Of a DNA stretch of 40,361 nucleotides, positions 7,914 through 16,944 are shown piece by piece (the stretch's first letter is position 1; each line of letters starts with the position of its first letter). The stretch comes from Desulfotalea sp. (GTDB taxonomy: Bacteria > Desulfobacterota > Desulfobulbia > Desulfobulbales > Desulfocapsaceae). A program made the translations under genes and the position numbers. The notes beneath the pieces are model-generated. The model was not told the DNA's origin and ran no database searches. It was given only the letters and a program-made list of their open reading frames with translations. Location of the stretch: assembly GCA_002733995.1 (NCBI GenBank), contig NVXR01000023.1, positions 474 through 40,834 on the forward strand, given 5' to 3'.

Positions 7914-10900
7914 TATGCAGTTATCCTCTCAAATAATTGTTCTACTTTTGCAAGTATCCTATCGTCTTCAAACTGCATCAGTTGAATAGCTTTTGCCGGA
8001 CACTCTGAGACACACATACCGCAACCGTGACACTTGGCGGGATCAATTTCTGAATAGCCGTCTGCATTGATAAATGGCACACCAAATGGACAGGCTCTGA
8101 CGCAGATGAGACAGGCTGCACATAATTTCCCATCAACTATAGCAGCTGTTGCTCCAAGACTGATCTCATCCTGTGCAAGCATGGTTTGTGCTCGGGCAGC
8201 CACTGCATTAGCCTGGGTAACACTCTCCCGGATAAGCTTTGGTGAATGTGCTGTTCCCGCAACAAAGAATCCAGGCACAGGCATATCAACAGGACGAAGC
8301 TTGACATGGTCTTCAAGAAAATAGCCATCTTCGGTCCGAGGTAGCTTAAAAATCATGGCTAGTTCTTTGTTGGACTCCTGATCGGCGATCATTCCTGTGC
8401 TGAGGCAGAGGTTATCCGCACACACCGTGACGTTCATACCAAGGATTGTGTCATAATAGGTGACATCAATCGTATCACCGGCCGCTTCAACAACAGGTGG
8501 CTTGTCTTGATCGTAGCGGACGAAAACAACCCCCCGCTCGCGTGCCATCTGGTAATACTTCTCCTGGAAGGCGTATGTGCGCATATCACGGTAGAGTACA
8601 AATATTCTGGCATCCGGATTGATGTCTAAGATGGCAAGTGAGTTTTTAACCGCATTCTGACAACATATTCTCGAACAGTTAGGATTGTCTTTGGTGCGGG
8701 AGCCCACACACTGGATCATTACAACATTCTGCCATTGTTTTACCTTGTCAGGATTTTCAAACAGGTATCTTTGGGTCTCAAGCTGTGTTTTTACAAGTGG
8801 TGACTCATCAAGCAGATACTGTTTTGGGCGATTGGATTTCGCACCTGTTGCCAGGATTGTAATCCCATGTTCGATCTGTCGGTAGGACATCTGAGGCCCA
8901 CTTTGCATGCCCGTGGTGAACATACCAGGCATACCGGAGTGGTCTACGATGAGTGCGCGGGTTATAACCTGAATGTTGTCGTGACTCTTAACCTTCTCTA
9001 TCATGTTCGCCACGAAGGCTTGGATATCGCCGCCTTCAAGGGTTGTCAGTAAAAAATTCGCAAGACCACCCAGCTTGTCACTCTTTTCGGCAATATAAAC
9101 CTGATAACCCCGGTCGGCAAGATTGAGCGCTGCCGTCATTCCTGTAATTCCACCGCCCACCACAAGAACATTCTTATTCATGGGAATTGTCTGGTCTTCA
9201 AGGGGGTGCGCTTGTACCACAGAGGCTACAGACATGGCAATAAGGTCTTCGGCCTTTTTCTCAGCCTCCTTAGGTTTACCGCTGTGGACCCAGGTTGCTT
9301 GATCTCGAATATTTGCAATTTCAACGAGATATTTATTGAGTCCAGCTTTTTGTAGAAGATCCTGGAACTTTTCTTCATGGGTTCGGGGGGAGCAGCCGCC
9401 AATGACAACCCGGTTGAGTCCTTCCTCAACGATGGTCTTGCGGATGTCTTCCATGGAACTTCTGCTGCAGCCATGTCCTTCTGCTTTTGCTACGGCAACA
9501 TAGGGAAGGGCTGCCGCGTGGGCTACCAGATTGTCTACATTGACAACACTGCCAATATTGTCGCCACAGTCACAGATAAAAACACCGACCTTAGGTTCTT
9601 CTAATAAAACGTCACGTTCTACAAGCTCTTCTTTTGGTGCCTGAGCCTCAACAATGGTTTCTGGTAGATCCGCTGCTGCTAGACAGGCGGCGGCGCTAGC
9701 CTGTACCATTGTTTCTGGGATATCTTTTGGCCCTTCAAAGGTGCCGGCCACATACACACCAGGTTTTGTGGTTACAACGGGGTTAAATTCTTCTGTTATC
9801 GGGAAGAAGTCACTGTTCAGTTCAATCCCCATTTTTTCTGCGAGTTGTCTTGTGTCTGCAGAGGTTTTAAAGCCGGTGGAAAGAACGACCATGTCAAACT
9901 GTTCTTCAAACCTTTTGGTACTATCTTCCTTGGTGTAACTGAGTGTCAGGTCAGTTGTACCATCTGGTTGGAGAATTGAGTGTGGCCTGCTTCTCAAAAA
10001 GCGTACATCAAACTCATTTTTTGCCCGATTAAGATAGAGCTCGTAATCCTTACCAAACGTGCGCATATCCATATAAAATATTGTTGTTTCAATATCTTTC
10101 TGAAAGCGCTCTTTTGTTACAATAGCCTCCTTGAGGGCGAACATGCAGCATGCGTTAGAGCAATAGGCTCCGGCCTCTTTTTGTAAACCCCTTGAACCGA
10201 TACATTGTATCCAGGCAACTTTTTTCGGCTGCTTGCCGGTGGATGGACAGAGGAGTTCACCACCTGTGGGTCCGGATGCAGAAAGAATTCTTTCGTATTC
10301 GAGGCTGGTCACAACATCGGGCAGGTTTGAGTAGCCAAGATAATCGAGATGGCTAGGATCAAAGACATCAGCGCCGGGAGAAAGAACAATGGATGAACAT
10401 TTGATCTCTCTGTTAATAGGCATGTCGTCGAGATTGATGGCACCGGCCTTGCATATCTTTACGAGCGCTTCGACATCTTCACATTTGTCAAGATCAATGG
10501 AATACGCCTGGGGAGTCGCCTGGGGATACCGCATACAGGTCGGAGCTCTGTGGTCAAGACCGGGGTTAAATCGTACACAACCAGGGAAATGGGTGAGACA
10601 GTCCCCACAAGCGGTACATCTTTCAAGATTAATATAGCGTGGTTTTGAGGTTAGAGTGACGGAGAAATTACCTTTTTCTCCGCTAACATTGCTGACCGTT
10701 GTCATGGTTAGCAGTTCTATATACTCTTGTCTGTTGCTTTCAGACAGGTGGGGAGCAATAGTACAAAGATCACAATTATTTGTTGGGAAGGTTCGATCAA
10801 GCTGAGTCATCAGCCCCCCAATTGTGTAATCCTTGTCTATGAGAATGACATTTTTTTTAGCTTCCGCTAAATCAAGTGCCGTTCGTATTCCACCAAGTCC

Positions 10901-10951
10901 GCCGCCGACAACGAGCACCTTGTTGTTTTGGTTTGTTTTTGAATTCTGCAT
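7913..10951 (-). CDS. hdrA: HdrA, long form with two FAD/NAD(P)-binding halves
   Basis: HdrA is the flavin-containing core that splits or merges electron pairs in heterodisulfide-reductase-type complexes. Two Rossmann motifs are present (VLVVGGGLGGI near residue 11, VLVVGGGITGM near 590). An N-terminal cysteine group TNNCDLC, a ferredoxin-like CTACGDC zone near 110, the linker with VFICDCGDNIG and GCSRSSMEDIRKTI, and two C-terminal [4Fe-4S] motifs (CAACLICVRACP and CHGCGMCVSECP) follow. I prefer ATG 10951 over the upstream ATG 10969 because AAAGG lies 5-6 bases before it, giving 1012 residues. This is about 1.5 times the methanogen subunit and matches the long HdrA of bacteria. Flanking hdrCB and mvhD support the assignment. 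Confidence 0.94.
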   Translation of the reverse strand: MQNSKTNQNNKVLVVGGGLGGIRTALDLAEAKKNVILIDKDYTIGGLMTQLDRTFPTNNCDLCTIAPHLSESNRQEYIELLTMTTVSNVSGEKGNFSVTLTSKPRYINLERCTACGDCLTHFPGCVRFNPGLDHRAPTCMRYPQATPQAYSIDLDKCEDVEALVKICKAGAINLDDMPINREIKCSSIVLSPGADVFDPSHLDYLGYSNLPDVVTSLEYERILSASGPTGGELLCPSTGKQPKKVAWIQCIGSRGLQKEAGAYCSNACCMFALKEAIVTKERFQKDIETTIFYMDMRTFGKDYELYLNRAKNEFDVRFLRSRPHSILQPDGTTDLTLSYTKEDSTKRFEEQFDMVVLSTGFKTSADTRQLAEKMGIELNSDFFPITEEFNPVVTTKPGVYVAGTFEGPKDIPETMVQASAAACLAAADLPETIVEAQAPKEELVERDVLLEEPKVGVFICDCGDNIGSVVNVDNLVAHAAALPYVAVAKAEGHGCSRSSMEDIRKTIVEEGLNRVVIGGCSPRTHEEKFQDLLQKAGLNKYLVEIANIRDQATWVHSGKPKEAEKKAEDLIAMSVASVVQAHPLEDQTIPMNKNVLVVGGGITGMTAALNLADRGYQVYIAEKSDKLGGLANFLLTTLEGGDIQAFVANMIEKVKSHDNIQVITRALIVDHSGMPGMFTTGMQSGPQMSYRQIEHGITILATGAKSNRPKQYLLDESPLVKTQLETQRYLFENPDKVKQWQNVVMIQCVGSRTKDNPNCSRICCQNAVKNSLAILDINPDARIFVLYRDMRTYAFQEKYYQMARERGVVFVRYDQDKPPVVEAAGDTIDVTYYDTILGMNVTVCADNLCLSTGMIADQESNKELAMIFKLPRTEDGYFLEDHVKLRPVDMPVPGFFVAGTAHSPKLIRESVTQANAVAARAQTMLAQDEISLGATAAIVDGKLCAACLICVRACPFGVPFINADGYSEIDPAKCHGCGMCVSECPAKAIQLMQFEDDRILAKVEQLFERITA

Positions 10952-11036
10952 TGTTACCTTTCTTGTCACAAAATTAGCAGGCTTAAACGAGCTATTCGGT
11001 CAATCCTTGGATAAAATGCTGCACCGGATTCATGTC

Positions 11037-11314
11037 TTACATATTTGCAATATCAAGAATCCCCGGAAGTTTGTGTTCCCAACCCAATGTCTGGATGAGA
11101 ACACCCGGACAATTTTCTTTAATGGCTGAAATAGTCCTCCCGCAAGTGCGCTCATCCTCATAATTCCGTTATCCATATCCGGAACAACAGCATCAATTCT
11201 GCCTTTGAGGCGTTTGGCATCGGTGATTATTCGAGATATGTTGATTCCTGTTGGTGTGTGTGTGTTCCCAAGGACAGCAAATTCATTTGCAGCCAATCTT
11301 TTTTGAAAACTCAT
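11037..11314 (-). pseudogene. Truncated, frameshifted MetF-like fragment
   Basis: A strong Shine-Dalgarno (GGAGGG, 7 bases upstream) precedes ATG 11314. The first 60 residues resemble the MetF N-terminus (FQKRLAANEFAVLG, RLKGRIDAVVPDMDN, IMRMSALAGG). Near 11130 the coding signal moves by one base: the shifted frame gives TISAIKENCPGVLIQTLGW and ends in LDIANM with TAA at 11037, while the unshifted frame is not protein-like and ends at 11030. Even when repaired it would be only about 92 residues, roughly the first third of MetF, and the CRDRNR signature of the intact copy is replaced by LGWEHK. It may be a dead duplicate of metF or a short divergent subunit with a sequencing indel. Confidence 0.6.
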
Positions 11315-11379
11315 AAGTTTTTTCCCTCCAAAATCTGAGTATGCCAGTTTGTTTGTGTTTCTGGATACACCTGCCCCGA

Positions 11380-12702
11380 TTAGAACAGGGAAGTTTCAGG
11401 GTGAAATACATCAACTTCTTTTAAGTCGTCTCCAAGATAAGCTCTTTCGTTAGGCCCAAGGATTCCAAGTGATAGACAAATGAGTGTCCATACGTGAACG
11501 GTACCGTAAGAGCCACCGAAATGGTGTCCGATATCATGAACCTGTGCGTGACAGTTATGGCAGCCCGTAATGCAATAATCTGCACCGGTCTCTATAATCT
11601 GATCAAACTTAATTTTACCGTAAGCCCTTCGTTCCTCTGTATAACCTGATTGCAGAAAACCACCACCACCACCACAGCAGTAGTTATTTGATTTGTTAGG
11701 GGTCATCTCGATGAGGTTTTCTTCACCGATTATAGATTTAATAACAAAGCGCAGATCGTCTGCAATGATATCTCCCTCACCTTTACGAACTATCTGGCAG
11801 GGGTCCTGGATGGTAAATTTGATCTTGCGATCTTTATTCCAGTCAGAGTTTACTTTTAGTCTGCCTTCTCGAATCCATTTTGCATAATAGGTATAGATTG
11901 AAGCAACTTCGAATTTGTGATCAATATTGAATTTTTTCAGTCCGGCCCGGACTGAGAATGTTATGTGTCCTCACTCGGTGTTGAGAAACACCTTGCAGCC
12001 GAGGGAATCGGCCTGCTCCGCGGAAACCCGGGTTACTCTCTCCCAACAGTCATCGTCGGCAAGGAACATGCAGTAGTTCTCTGCAGCCCAGCCTTTACTA
12101 CCGTAGGTCCAGTCTACTCCGGCTAGATCGAGTATCTTCCATAATGGAACCATCTCATCTGGTTCGGTTACAGGCTCACGGGAATTTTGATTGATAAAGA
12201 AAAAAGCACCATCCTGGTCTATTGGGGCTTTCATGTCTTTGAATTCTGGTTGGGATTCTTTGTACTCTTCGAGCACATCTTCAACCACAAAGATGAAATC
12301 ATCCGGGGCGGTACCCATTGCGCTGTTGGAATCATTGCGCAATGCCATATCGCAGGATTTTGATATGCCTGAAGGCCTGTCTTCTCTGGGCCATTCTGCC
12401 CGGGCGTTATATACGAGTTGAGGGATGTCGATTTTCATCGGACAGACGTAGACGCACCGTTGACACATGGTACACATCCACACCCATGGAGACTTGATTG
12501 CCTCCTCTTCCATGCCCATAGCGAACATGCGAAGGAATTTACGTGGATCCATATCCGCAAGTCCTGTTGCAGGGCAACCGGCGGCGCAGGCTCCACATGT
12601 AAGGCAGAGGTTGAGGTTTCCTCCGTCGGGGATTATCTCCTTTACCTTGGAAAGGAAGGAGCTTTGTTTTTTTCCTTTGATCTTGATGGTACATTCTGAC
12701 AT
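11380..12702 (-). CDS. HdrCB fusion with a probable selenocysteine (UGA at 11971-11973)
   Basis: The N-terminal part is HdrC-like with two [4Fe-4S] motifs (C33/36/39/43 and C77/80/83/87). A UGA codon at 11973-11971 (residue 244) interrupts a frame that continues without any shift to TAA at 11380. The context is FLNTE-U-GH, where relatives have ECGH. The C-terminal part is an HdrB-type CCG domain: C302 (DPCQIV), C342-C343 (YCCGGGGG) and C381-xx-C384 (GCHNC). Read through, the protein has 440 residues, normal for an HdrC-HdrB fusion. A hairpin just after the UGA supports selenocysteine insertion. AAGGA lies about 9 bases before ATG 12702. It is first in the hdrA-mvhD-metVF operon and probably the electron-accepting or quinone/disulfide-facing part of that complex. 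Confidence 0.85.
11937..11955 (-). promoter_or_regulatory. SECIS-like hairpin after the in-frame UGA
   Basis: On the minus strand TCAGTCC pairs perfectly with GGACTGA around a GGGCC loop, starting 15 bases after the UGA. The stem can extend below a single C-A mismatch. Bacterial SECIS elements are hairpins inside the coding sequence directly downstream of UGA with a G among the first bases of a small apical loop, and the apical loop here begins about 22 bases after the UGA. This fits those rules. SelB binding is inferred. Confidence 0.7.
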
Positions 12703-13711
12703 TGATGTTGTTCCTTTTTGCCTATTCAGTTTCTAGAAGTTGACAGTGTGAAAAGAAACGGCCAACAACCTGAAATTGAGGGTTAAAATGAATTACGCCA
12801 GCGTGCTAATAATACCCTCCTTGGTTCTGTTGGATTTTACTATTAATTGTTTTTAGTTATTGCAAAATCGTAATCAAAATTCAGGTGTAGACGGTGATAA
12901 ATTGTAACGGATTATGCTTTGTGATGTGTGTAATCTAATCGTGCTATATCTAAATTTATCAATTGTACTTTGATGGGTGGTTGGAGCAAACGGGAAAGCA
13001 GGGAACAGTGATATGATATGTTACGGGTAAAAGGCAGGTGGGCAAAAAAAGAAGGCACTACACCATAAAGAGATAACGTGTGAATGGGTGAAGTCAACTG
13101 TTGCACTCCTTTGGCCCTTCATGGATTCAGACGAAATGTAGTAGCAAAGGTTCAGCTTGTCTTGAGCGATACTTTGCCGTTTAACCCTAACCTGCAACTT
13201 TTTAGCAATCATTACTGTACAGAGTGGCAAAATAAAAGTCAATCCCAATGAAAATACATGGAAAAATGAGCCTCAGTGGCCTTGCGGGTTATTTTATTTT
13301 AAGATAGATATGAAAAAGGATATCTTCGTAAAAACGAGACGATACTGTACAGTTTCAAACTGTTGATTGAATTCATGTTGCTATCACCTTGCGGGATATC
13401 AATAATAAACATACCACAGGTAAAAAGAACTGATTTGTACTGTCTGCTTGATATGTTTTGCTTTAGATTACATGTCATATAAATAACATGCCTAACATAC
13501 AGGTAATTATGGAATTAAAAATATCGCGCTGGCGAGGGTGGAGTAGGGTACGCTTCATTTGAAGTCATGTTTGCACTGTGACGGGTATTCAGGGAGGCGG
13601 TGAGGGCAGTTACAGCCTGTCTCAATTTGTTTTTTGTAACGGTTTGCTCATCTATATATACCGGGGTACGTGATAGTTGTTCGTTTATTTATAGATTTCT
13701 AAGGAGAATTA
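12703..13711. other. About 1 kb without a recognised gene, between divergent operons
   Basis: Short open frames occur on the minus strand (12912-13106, 13021-13248), but neither has a ribosome site, family motif or sensible composition. The stretch must hold promoters for the leftward hdr-met operon and for the rightward MoxR-VWA genes. I found no confident sigma-70 or sigma-54 element and no riboswitch. Low-complexity AT-rich tracts are frequent. Confidence 0.35.
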
Positions 13712-14554
13712 ATGGAAACTTCAGCATTTACCGGTTCTGAAAAGTATGTATTAGATCAAGAACTTGCCAAAATAGTAAATATATCCATGGTGTTGGAAAT
13801 GCCTCTTCTTTTAAAAGGAGAGCCGGGAACGGGCAAGACCATGCTGGCCTACTCAATAGCTGATACCCTACGGATGCAGCTTATCACCCTGAACGTTAAA
13901 TCGAGTATGAAGCTGATAGAGGCTTTGTATCAGTATGACACCTTAACGCGTCTCAATGATAGTCGCTTTGGTGATTCCACCCGTAATGTTGGTGATATAA
14001 GTGAATATATAAAAATGGGTAAAATAGGCCAAGCTTTTGTGGCTGAAAAAAGGTGTGTATTGCTTATTGATGAAATTGACAAGGCTGAGACAGAGTTTCA
14101 AGACGATATGCTTGATGTGCTGGACCAGATGCAATTTGATATTATGGAAACAGATGCTGTCGTGCGTGCCAAAAATCGCCCCGTGATCATTATCACCTCA
14201 AATGCAAAAAAAGATTTATCTGACCCATTTTTAGGCCGTTGTAATTTTCATCATATAGCTTTTCCTGACCCGAAAATGATGCGAAAGATTTTACAAGTAC
14301 ATTTCTCTGACATCTCGGGGGGATTGGTGGATAATGCACTCAAAGCATTTTTTGGTCTGCGGGAGGTTGATGGGATTGAAAAGAAACCCGCCACAAGAGA
14401 GTTGATAAACTGGGTGAGGGCCTTACAGGCGGATCCTGATTTTCGTGATGGCGGCAGGTTGAAAAAAGAAATACCGTATTTGGGTGTGCTTTTCAAAAAG
14501 AGCAATGATTATTCGAAGGCAACAGCCAATCTGATGAAAAAAAGGTTTTTCTAA
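13712..14554 (+). CDS. MoxR-family AAA+ ATPase
   Basis: MoxR ATPases act as chaperones, usually with a VWA-domain partner, to activate or insert cofactors into enzyme complexes. Walker A is GEPGTGKT at residues 36-43, Walker B is VLLIDEIDKA near 117, sensor 1 is IIITSNAKKDL near 165, and FLGRCNFHHIAFPDP includes the arginine-finger region. The length of 280 residues is normal. AAGGAG lies 7 bases before ATG. The VWA gene follows after 13 bases, so the pair is co-transcribed. Its client protein is unknown; nearby methyl-branch enzymes are possible by location only. Confidence 0.9.
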   Translation: METSAFTGSEKYVLDQELAKIVNISMVLEMPLLLKGEPGTGKTMLAYSIADTLRMQLITLNVKSSMKLIEALYQYDTLTRLNDSRFGDSTRNVGDISEYIKMGKIGQAFVAEKRCVLLIDEIDKAETEFQDDMLDVLDQMQFDIMETDAVVRAKNRPVIIITSNAKKDLSDPFLGRCNFHHIAFPDPKMMRKILQVHFSDISGGLVDNALKAFFGLREVDGIEKKPATRELINWVRALQADPDFRDGGRLKKEIPYLGVLFKKSNDYSKATANLMKKRFF

Positions 14555-14567
14555 TCAGGAGACGTCA

Positions 14568-15758
14568 ATGTTTTTAAAGTTCTTCTATACCCTCAGAGAT
14601 GTTGGCATACCTGTAAGCCCGACTTCTTTCTTGACCTTACATAAAGCCCTGTCTCTGGGGCTTATCGCCTCTCTTGATGATCTGTATACCACCGCCCGAA
14701 TGGTCCTTGTAAAAAGTGAAAAATATTTTGATTTATACGATCAGGTATTTTCCCATGTGTTTGCTGGGGTGGAACTTGTGGATATCGATCAGGATGCGTT
14801 GGATCTGTTGGCGGACAGCATGGTGAACGAATGGTTAAAGGACCCAAAGGGGCTTGCCGATGCTCTGGGCGTTGATCGTGATAAGTTGTCTGCGATGAGC
14901 CCTGCAGAAGTGCTGGAATATTTCAAAAAGCGTTTGCACGATCAGGATGGCAGGCATGATGGTGGGTCAAAGTGGATAGGTACGGGTGGGGTTTCACCTG
15001 TAGGCCATGGAGGAAACCACCCAGGGGGACTGCGGGTTGGTGGTACTTCAGGAAATAGATCTGCCCTAAAGGTGGCGGGGGAGCGTCGATACAGGAATTA
15101 CTCAACGACAGGGCCACTGACCACAAGCACAATGGGCGAGGCCTTAAAAAAACTCAGAAATCTTGTACCACGAGGCCCTAAAAATTGCTTGAACGTAGAC
15201 GAGACGATACGAGAGACGATTCGTAACGCAGGAGAGATTGAGCTGGTGTTTGAGCGAGGGGTTGTCGATCGTCTCAAAGTTATACTGCTCATAGATAATG
15301 GGGGCTGGTCTATGGAACCCTATGTAGAGCTGGTTCAAACCCTTTTTACCTACGCAAAGTCTGAGTTTAAAGATCTTAAAATTTATTTTTTCCACAACAC
15401 CATATATGATTTAGTATGGGAGGATCCGGGGAGGTATACAAAACCTGTGCCTCTGGCTGAGTTGAGCAAAAATGATCCGGACACCCGGTGCATAATTGTG
15501 GGGGATGCCAGTATGGCCCCTTATGAACTGATGTCTTCAGATGGTTCTATTTACGCTTTTGAACGGAGCGGTAAGCCATCGGTGGAGCAACTTAAATTGT
15601 TAACAGACTCTTTCAATTACTCCGTCTGGTTTAATCCCCTTGCTGCACAATATTGGCAACATACCCACACCATAAAAGTGATTGGCTCAATTTTTCCGAT
15701 GTTTGAATTATCGCTGGATGGTTTGGAAAGTGGTGTCAATCATCTGATGGGACGTTAA
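14568..15758 (+). CDS. VWA-domain protein (CoxE-like), partner of the MoxR ATPase
   Basis: The 396-residue protein has an N-terminal helical part (residues 1-125), a glycine-rich linker (about 130-170), and a C-terminal von Willebrand A fold beginning at VILLIDNGGWSM (residues 237-250). The metal-ion site is D-N-G-G-W-S-M instead of the classical DxSxS, so metal binding may be altered. Later stretches LKIYFFHNTIYDLVWEDPGRY and CIIVGDASMAPYELM suit this family. Pairs of MoxR and VWA proteins load cofactors or remodel complexes in many bacteria (for example CoxD-CoxE, RavA-ViaA). AGGAG lies upstream of ATG 14568. Confidence 0.82.
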   Translation: MFLKFFYTLRDVGIPVSPTSFLTLHKALSLGLIASLDDLYTTARMVLVKSEKYFDLYDQVFSHVFAGVELVDIDQDALDLLADSMVNEWLKDPKGLADALGVDRDKLSAMSPAEVLEYFKKRLHDQDGRHDGGSKWIGTGGVSPVGHGGNHPGGLRVGGTSGNRSALKVAGERRYRNYSTTGPLTTSTMGEALKKLRNLVPRGPKNCLNVDETIRETIRNAGEIELVFERGVVDRLKVILLIDNGGWSMEPYVELVQTLFTYAKSEFKDLKIYFFHNTIYDLVWEDPGRYTKPVPLAELSKNDPDTRCIIVGDASMAPYELMSSDGSIYAFERSGKPSVEQLKLLTDSFNYSVWFNPLAAQYWQHTHTIKVIGSIFPMFELSLDGLESGVNHLMGR

Positions 15759-15870
15759 CGAGGCCTAGAAAATTAATTAAAGAAAAGAGATGACATTTTT
15801 CACATTAATCTTAATCTGTTGCTACTCTTTACAACAATATTTCCTTATTACATTTAGAAGGTAGCCGCGT

Positions 15871-16944
15871 ATGTCAATGATTTCACCCGAATGTCGTCCT
15901 CTGTTGATTGGTAGTTTACCCATGGCCGATCATGGTAAAGCCACAGATTTGATTTTTGATTATACCCCTGAATTTCCGCTATGGCCCCAGTTGCCAAAGT
16001 ACAAGGAAGAAGGGATGATAGTTCAGTATCTCGAAGGATTTCCTTGTGTTGCTGAATGTGATGGTAAGATATTTATCGATGGAGCGAGTTCTTTATTTGA
16101 TGCCGAAATCCTCAGTTTCTATGAAGAGTACCTCATGATTGCAGAGGCTGATGGCGCTTTAGATGGCTCGCGTTTTGAACTGACCCAAAAGACAGCCAAA
16201 GGCTTTTTTACATTTCTTGATACTGCCCGAAAACGAAAGGGCGATTTTATCAGTTTAAAGGGCCAGACCACGGGGCCTGTAACGTTTTGTATGGGCCTTG
16301 TAGACCAGGACAATCGAGCAATATTTTATGATGACCAGCTGCGGGACATCGCTATTAAGCATATTGCTCTTAAGGCGAGATGGCAGACAAAGAAAATGGC
16401 AGAAATTTGCAGCCAGCCAATCATGTTTTTTGATGAACCAGGTCTTGCCGGTCTAGGTTCCTCTGCCTATATAACCGTTACCCAGGAAGATATTGTAGCC
16501 TGTCTGGGGGAAGTCTTTGCGGGGGTAAAAGAGGAAAATGGTCTGACCGGGGTTCATGTTTGTGCAAATACTGAATGGCCGGTGCTGTTTGACGCGGGGG
16601 TGGATATTATCAGTTTTGACGCCTATTCCTATTTTGATCGTTTAGTCCTTTATGCGGATAAGCTCGTTGAGTTCTTTGCTAGGGGTGGTTTTTTAGCCTC
16701 GGGTATTGTACCTACCAGCCCTGAATTTATTGAAAAAGAGACTGTTGACGGACTGGTGGAAAAGTGGTTTAAGCAATGCGGTCAGCTTGTGGCCTTGGGG
16801 ATCGCGGAAGATGTGGTATATAAACAGTCGTTTATAACCCCAAGCTGTGGTACCGGTGCCGTAACCTTTGAGCAGGCAAAAAGGGTGCTTGAGTTGACCC
16901 AAGGGGTTTCAAAGAAGATTAGAACACGGCTCGCTGGAAACTAA
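15871..16944 (+). CDS. MetE C-terminal-like protein, probable folate-independent methionine synthase
   Basis: The 357-residue protein is related to the catalytic half of cobalamin-independent methionine synthase and to uroporphyrinogen-decarboxylase-like methyltransferases. Likely zinc ligands are H229 and C231 (GVHVCANTEW), E189 (FFDEPGL) and C326 (TPSCGTG). The N-terminal folate-binding half of classical MetE is absent, as in the short core-MetE (Mes) families of anaerobes, which take methyl groups from a corrinoid protein instead of methyl-THF. The nearby methyl-branch genes make such a donor plausible, which is inference. A weak AGAAGG site precedes ATG 15871. Its 3' end overlaps the opposing GIY-YIG gene by 36 bases. 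Confidence 0.75.
   Translation: MSMISPECRPLLIGSLPMADHGKATDLIFDYTPEFPLWPQLPKYKEEGMIVQYLEGFPCVAECDGKIFIDGASSLFDAEILSFYEEYLMIAEADGALDGSRFELTQKTAKGFFTFLDTARKRKGDFISLKGQTTGPVTFCMGLVDQDNRAIFYDDQLRDIAIKHIALKARWQTKKMAEICSQPIMFFDEPGLAGLGSSAYITVTQEDIVACLGEVFAGVKEENGLTGVHVCANTEWPVLFDAGVDIISFDAYSYFDRLVLYADKLVEFFARGGFLASGIVPTSPEFIEKETVDGLVEKWFKQCGQLVALGIAEDVVYKQSFITPSCGTGAVTFEQAKRVLELTQGVSKKIRTRLAGN

Noticed and set aside
8067..10637. Open frames opposite hdrA on the plus strand
   Set aside because: They mirror the strong coding signal of hdrA and have no ribosome sites or domains.
11971..11973. Reading the hdrCB gene as two separate genes or as a pseudogene with a nonsense mutation
   Set aside because: The frame after the UGA stays open and in phase with a complete CCG domain, and a SECIS-like hairpin follows directly. 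A shift or nonsense event would not be expected to keep these features.
12912..13248. Small minus-strand open frames in the 1 kb gap before the MoxR gene
   Set aside because: No ribosome site, no domain, biased composition; likely chance.
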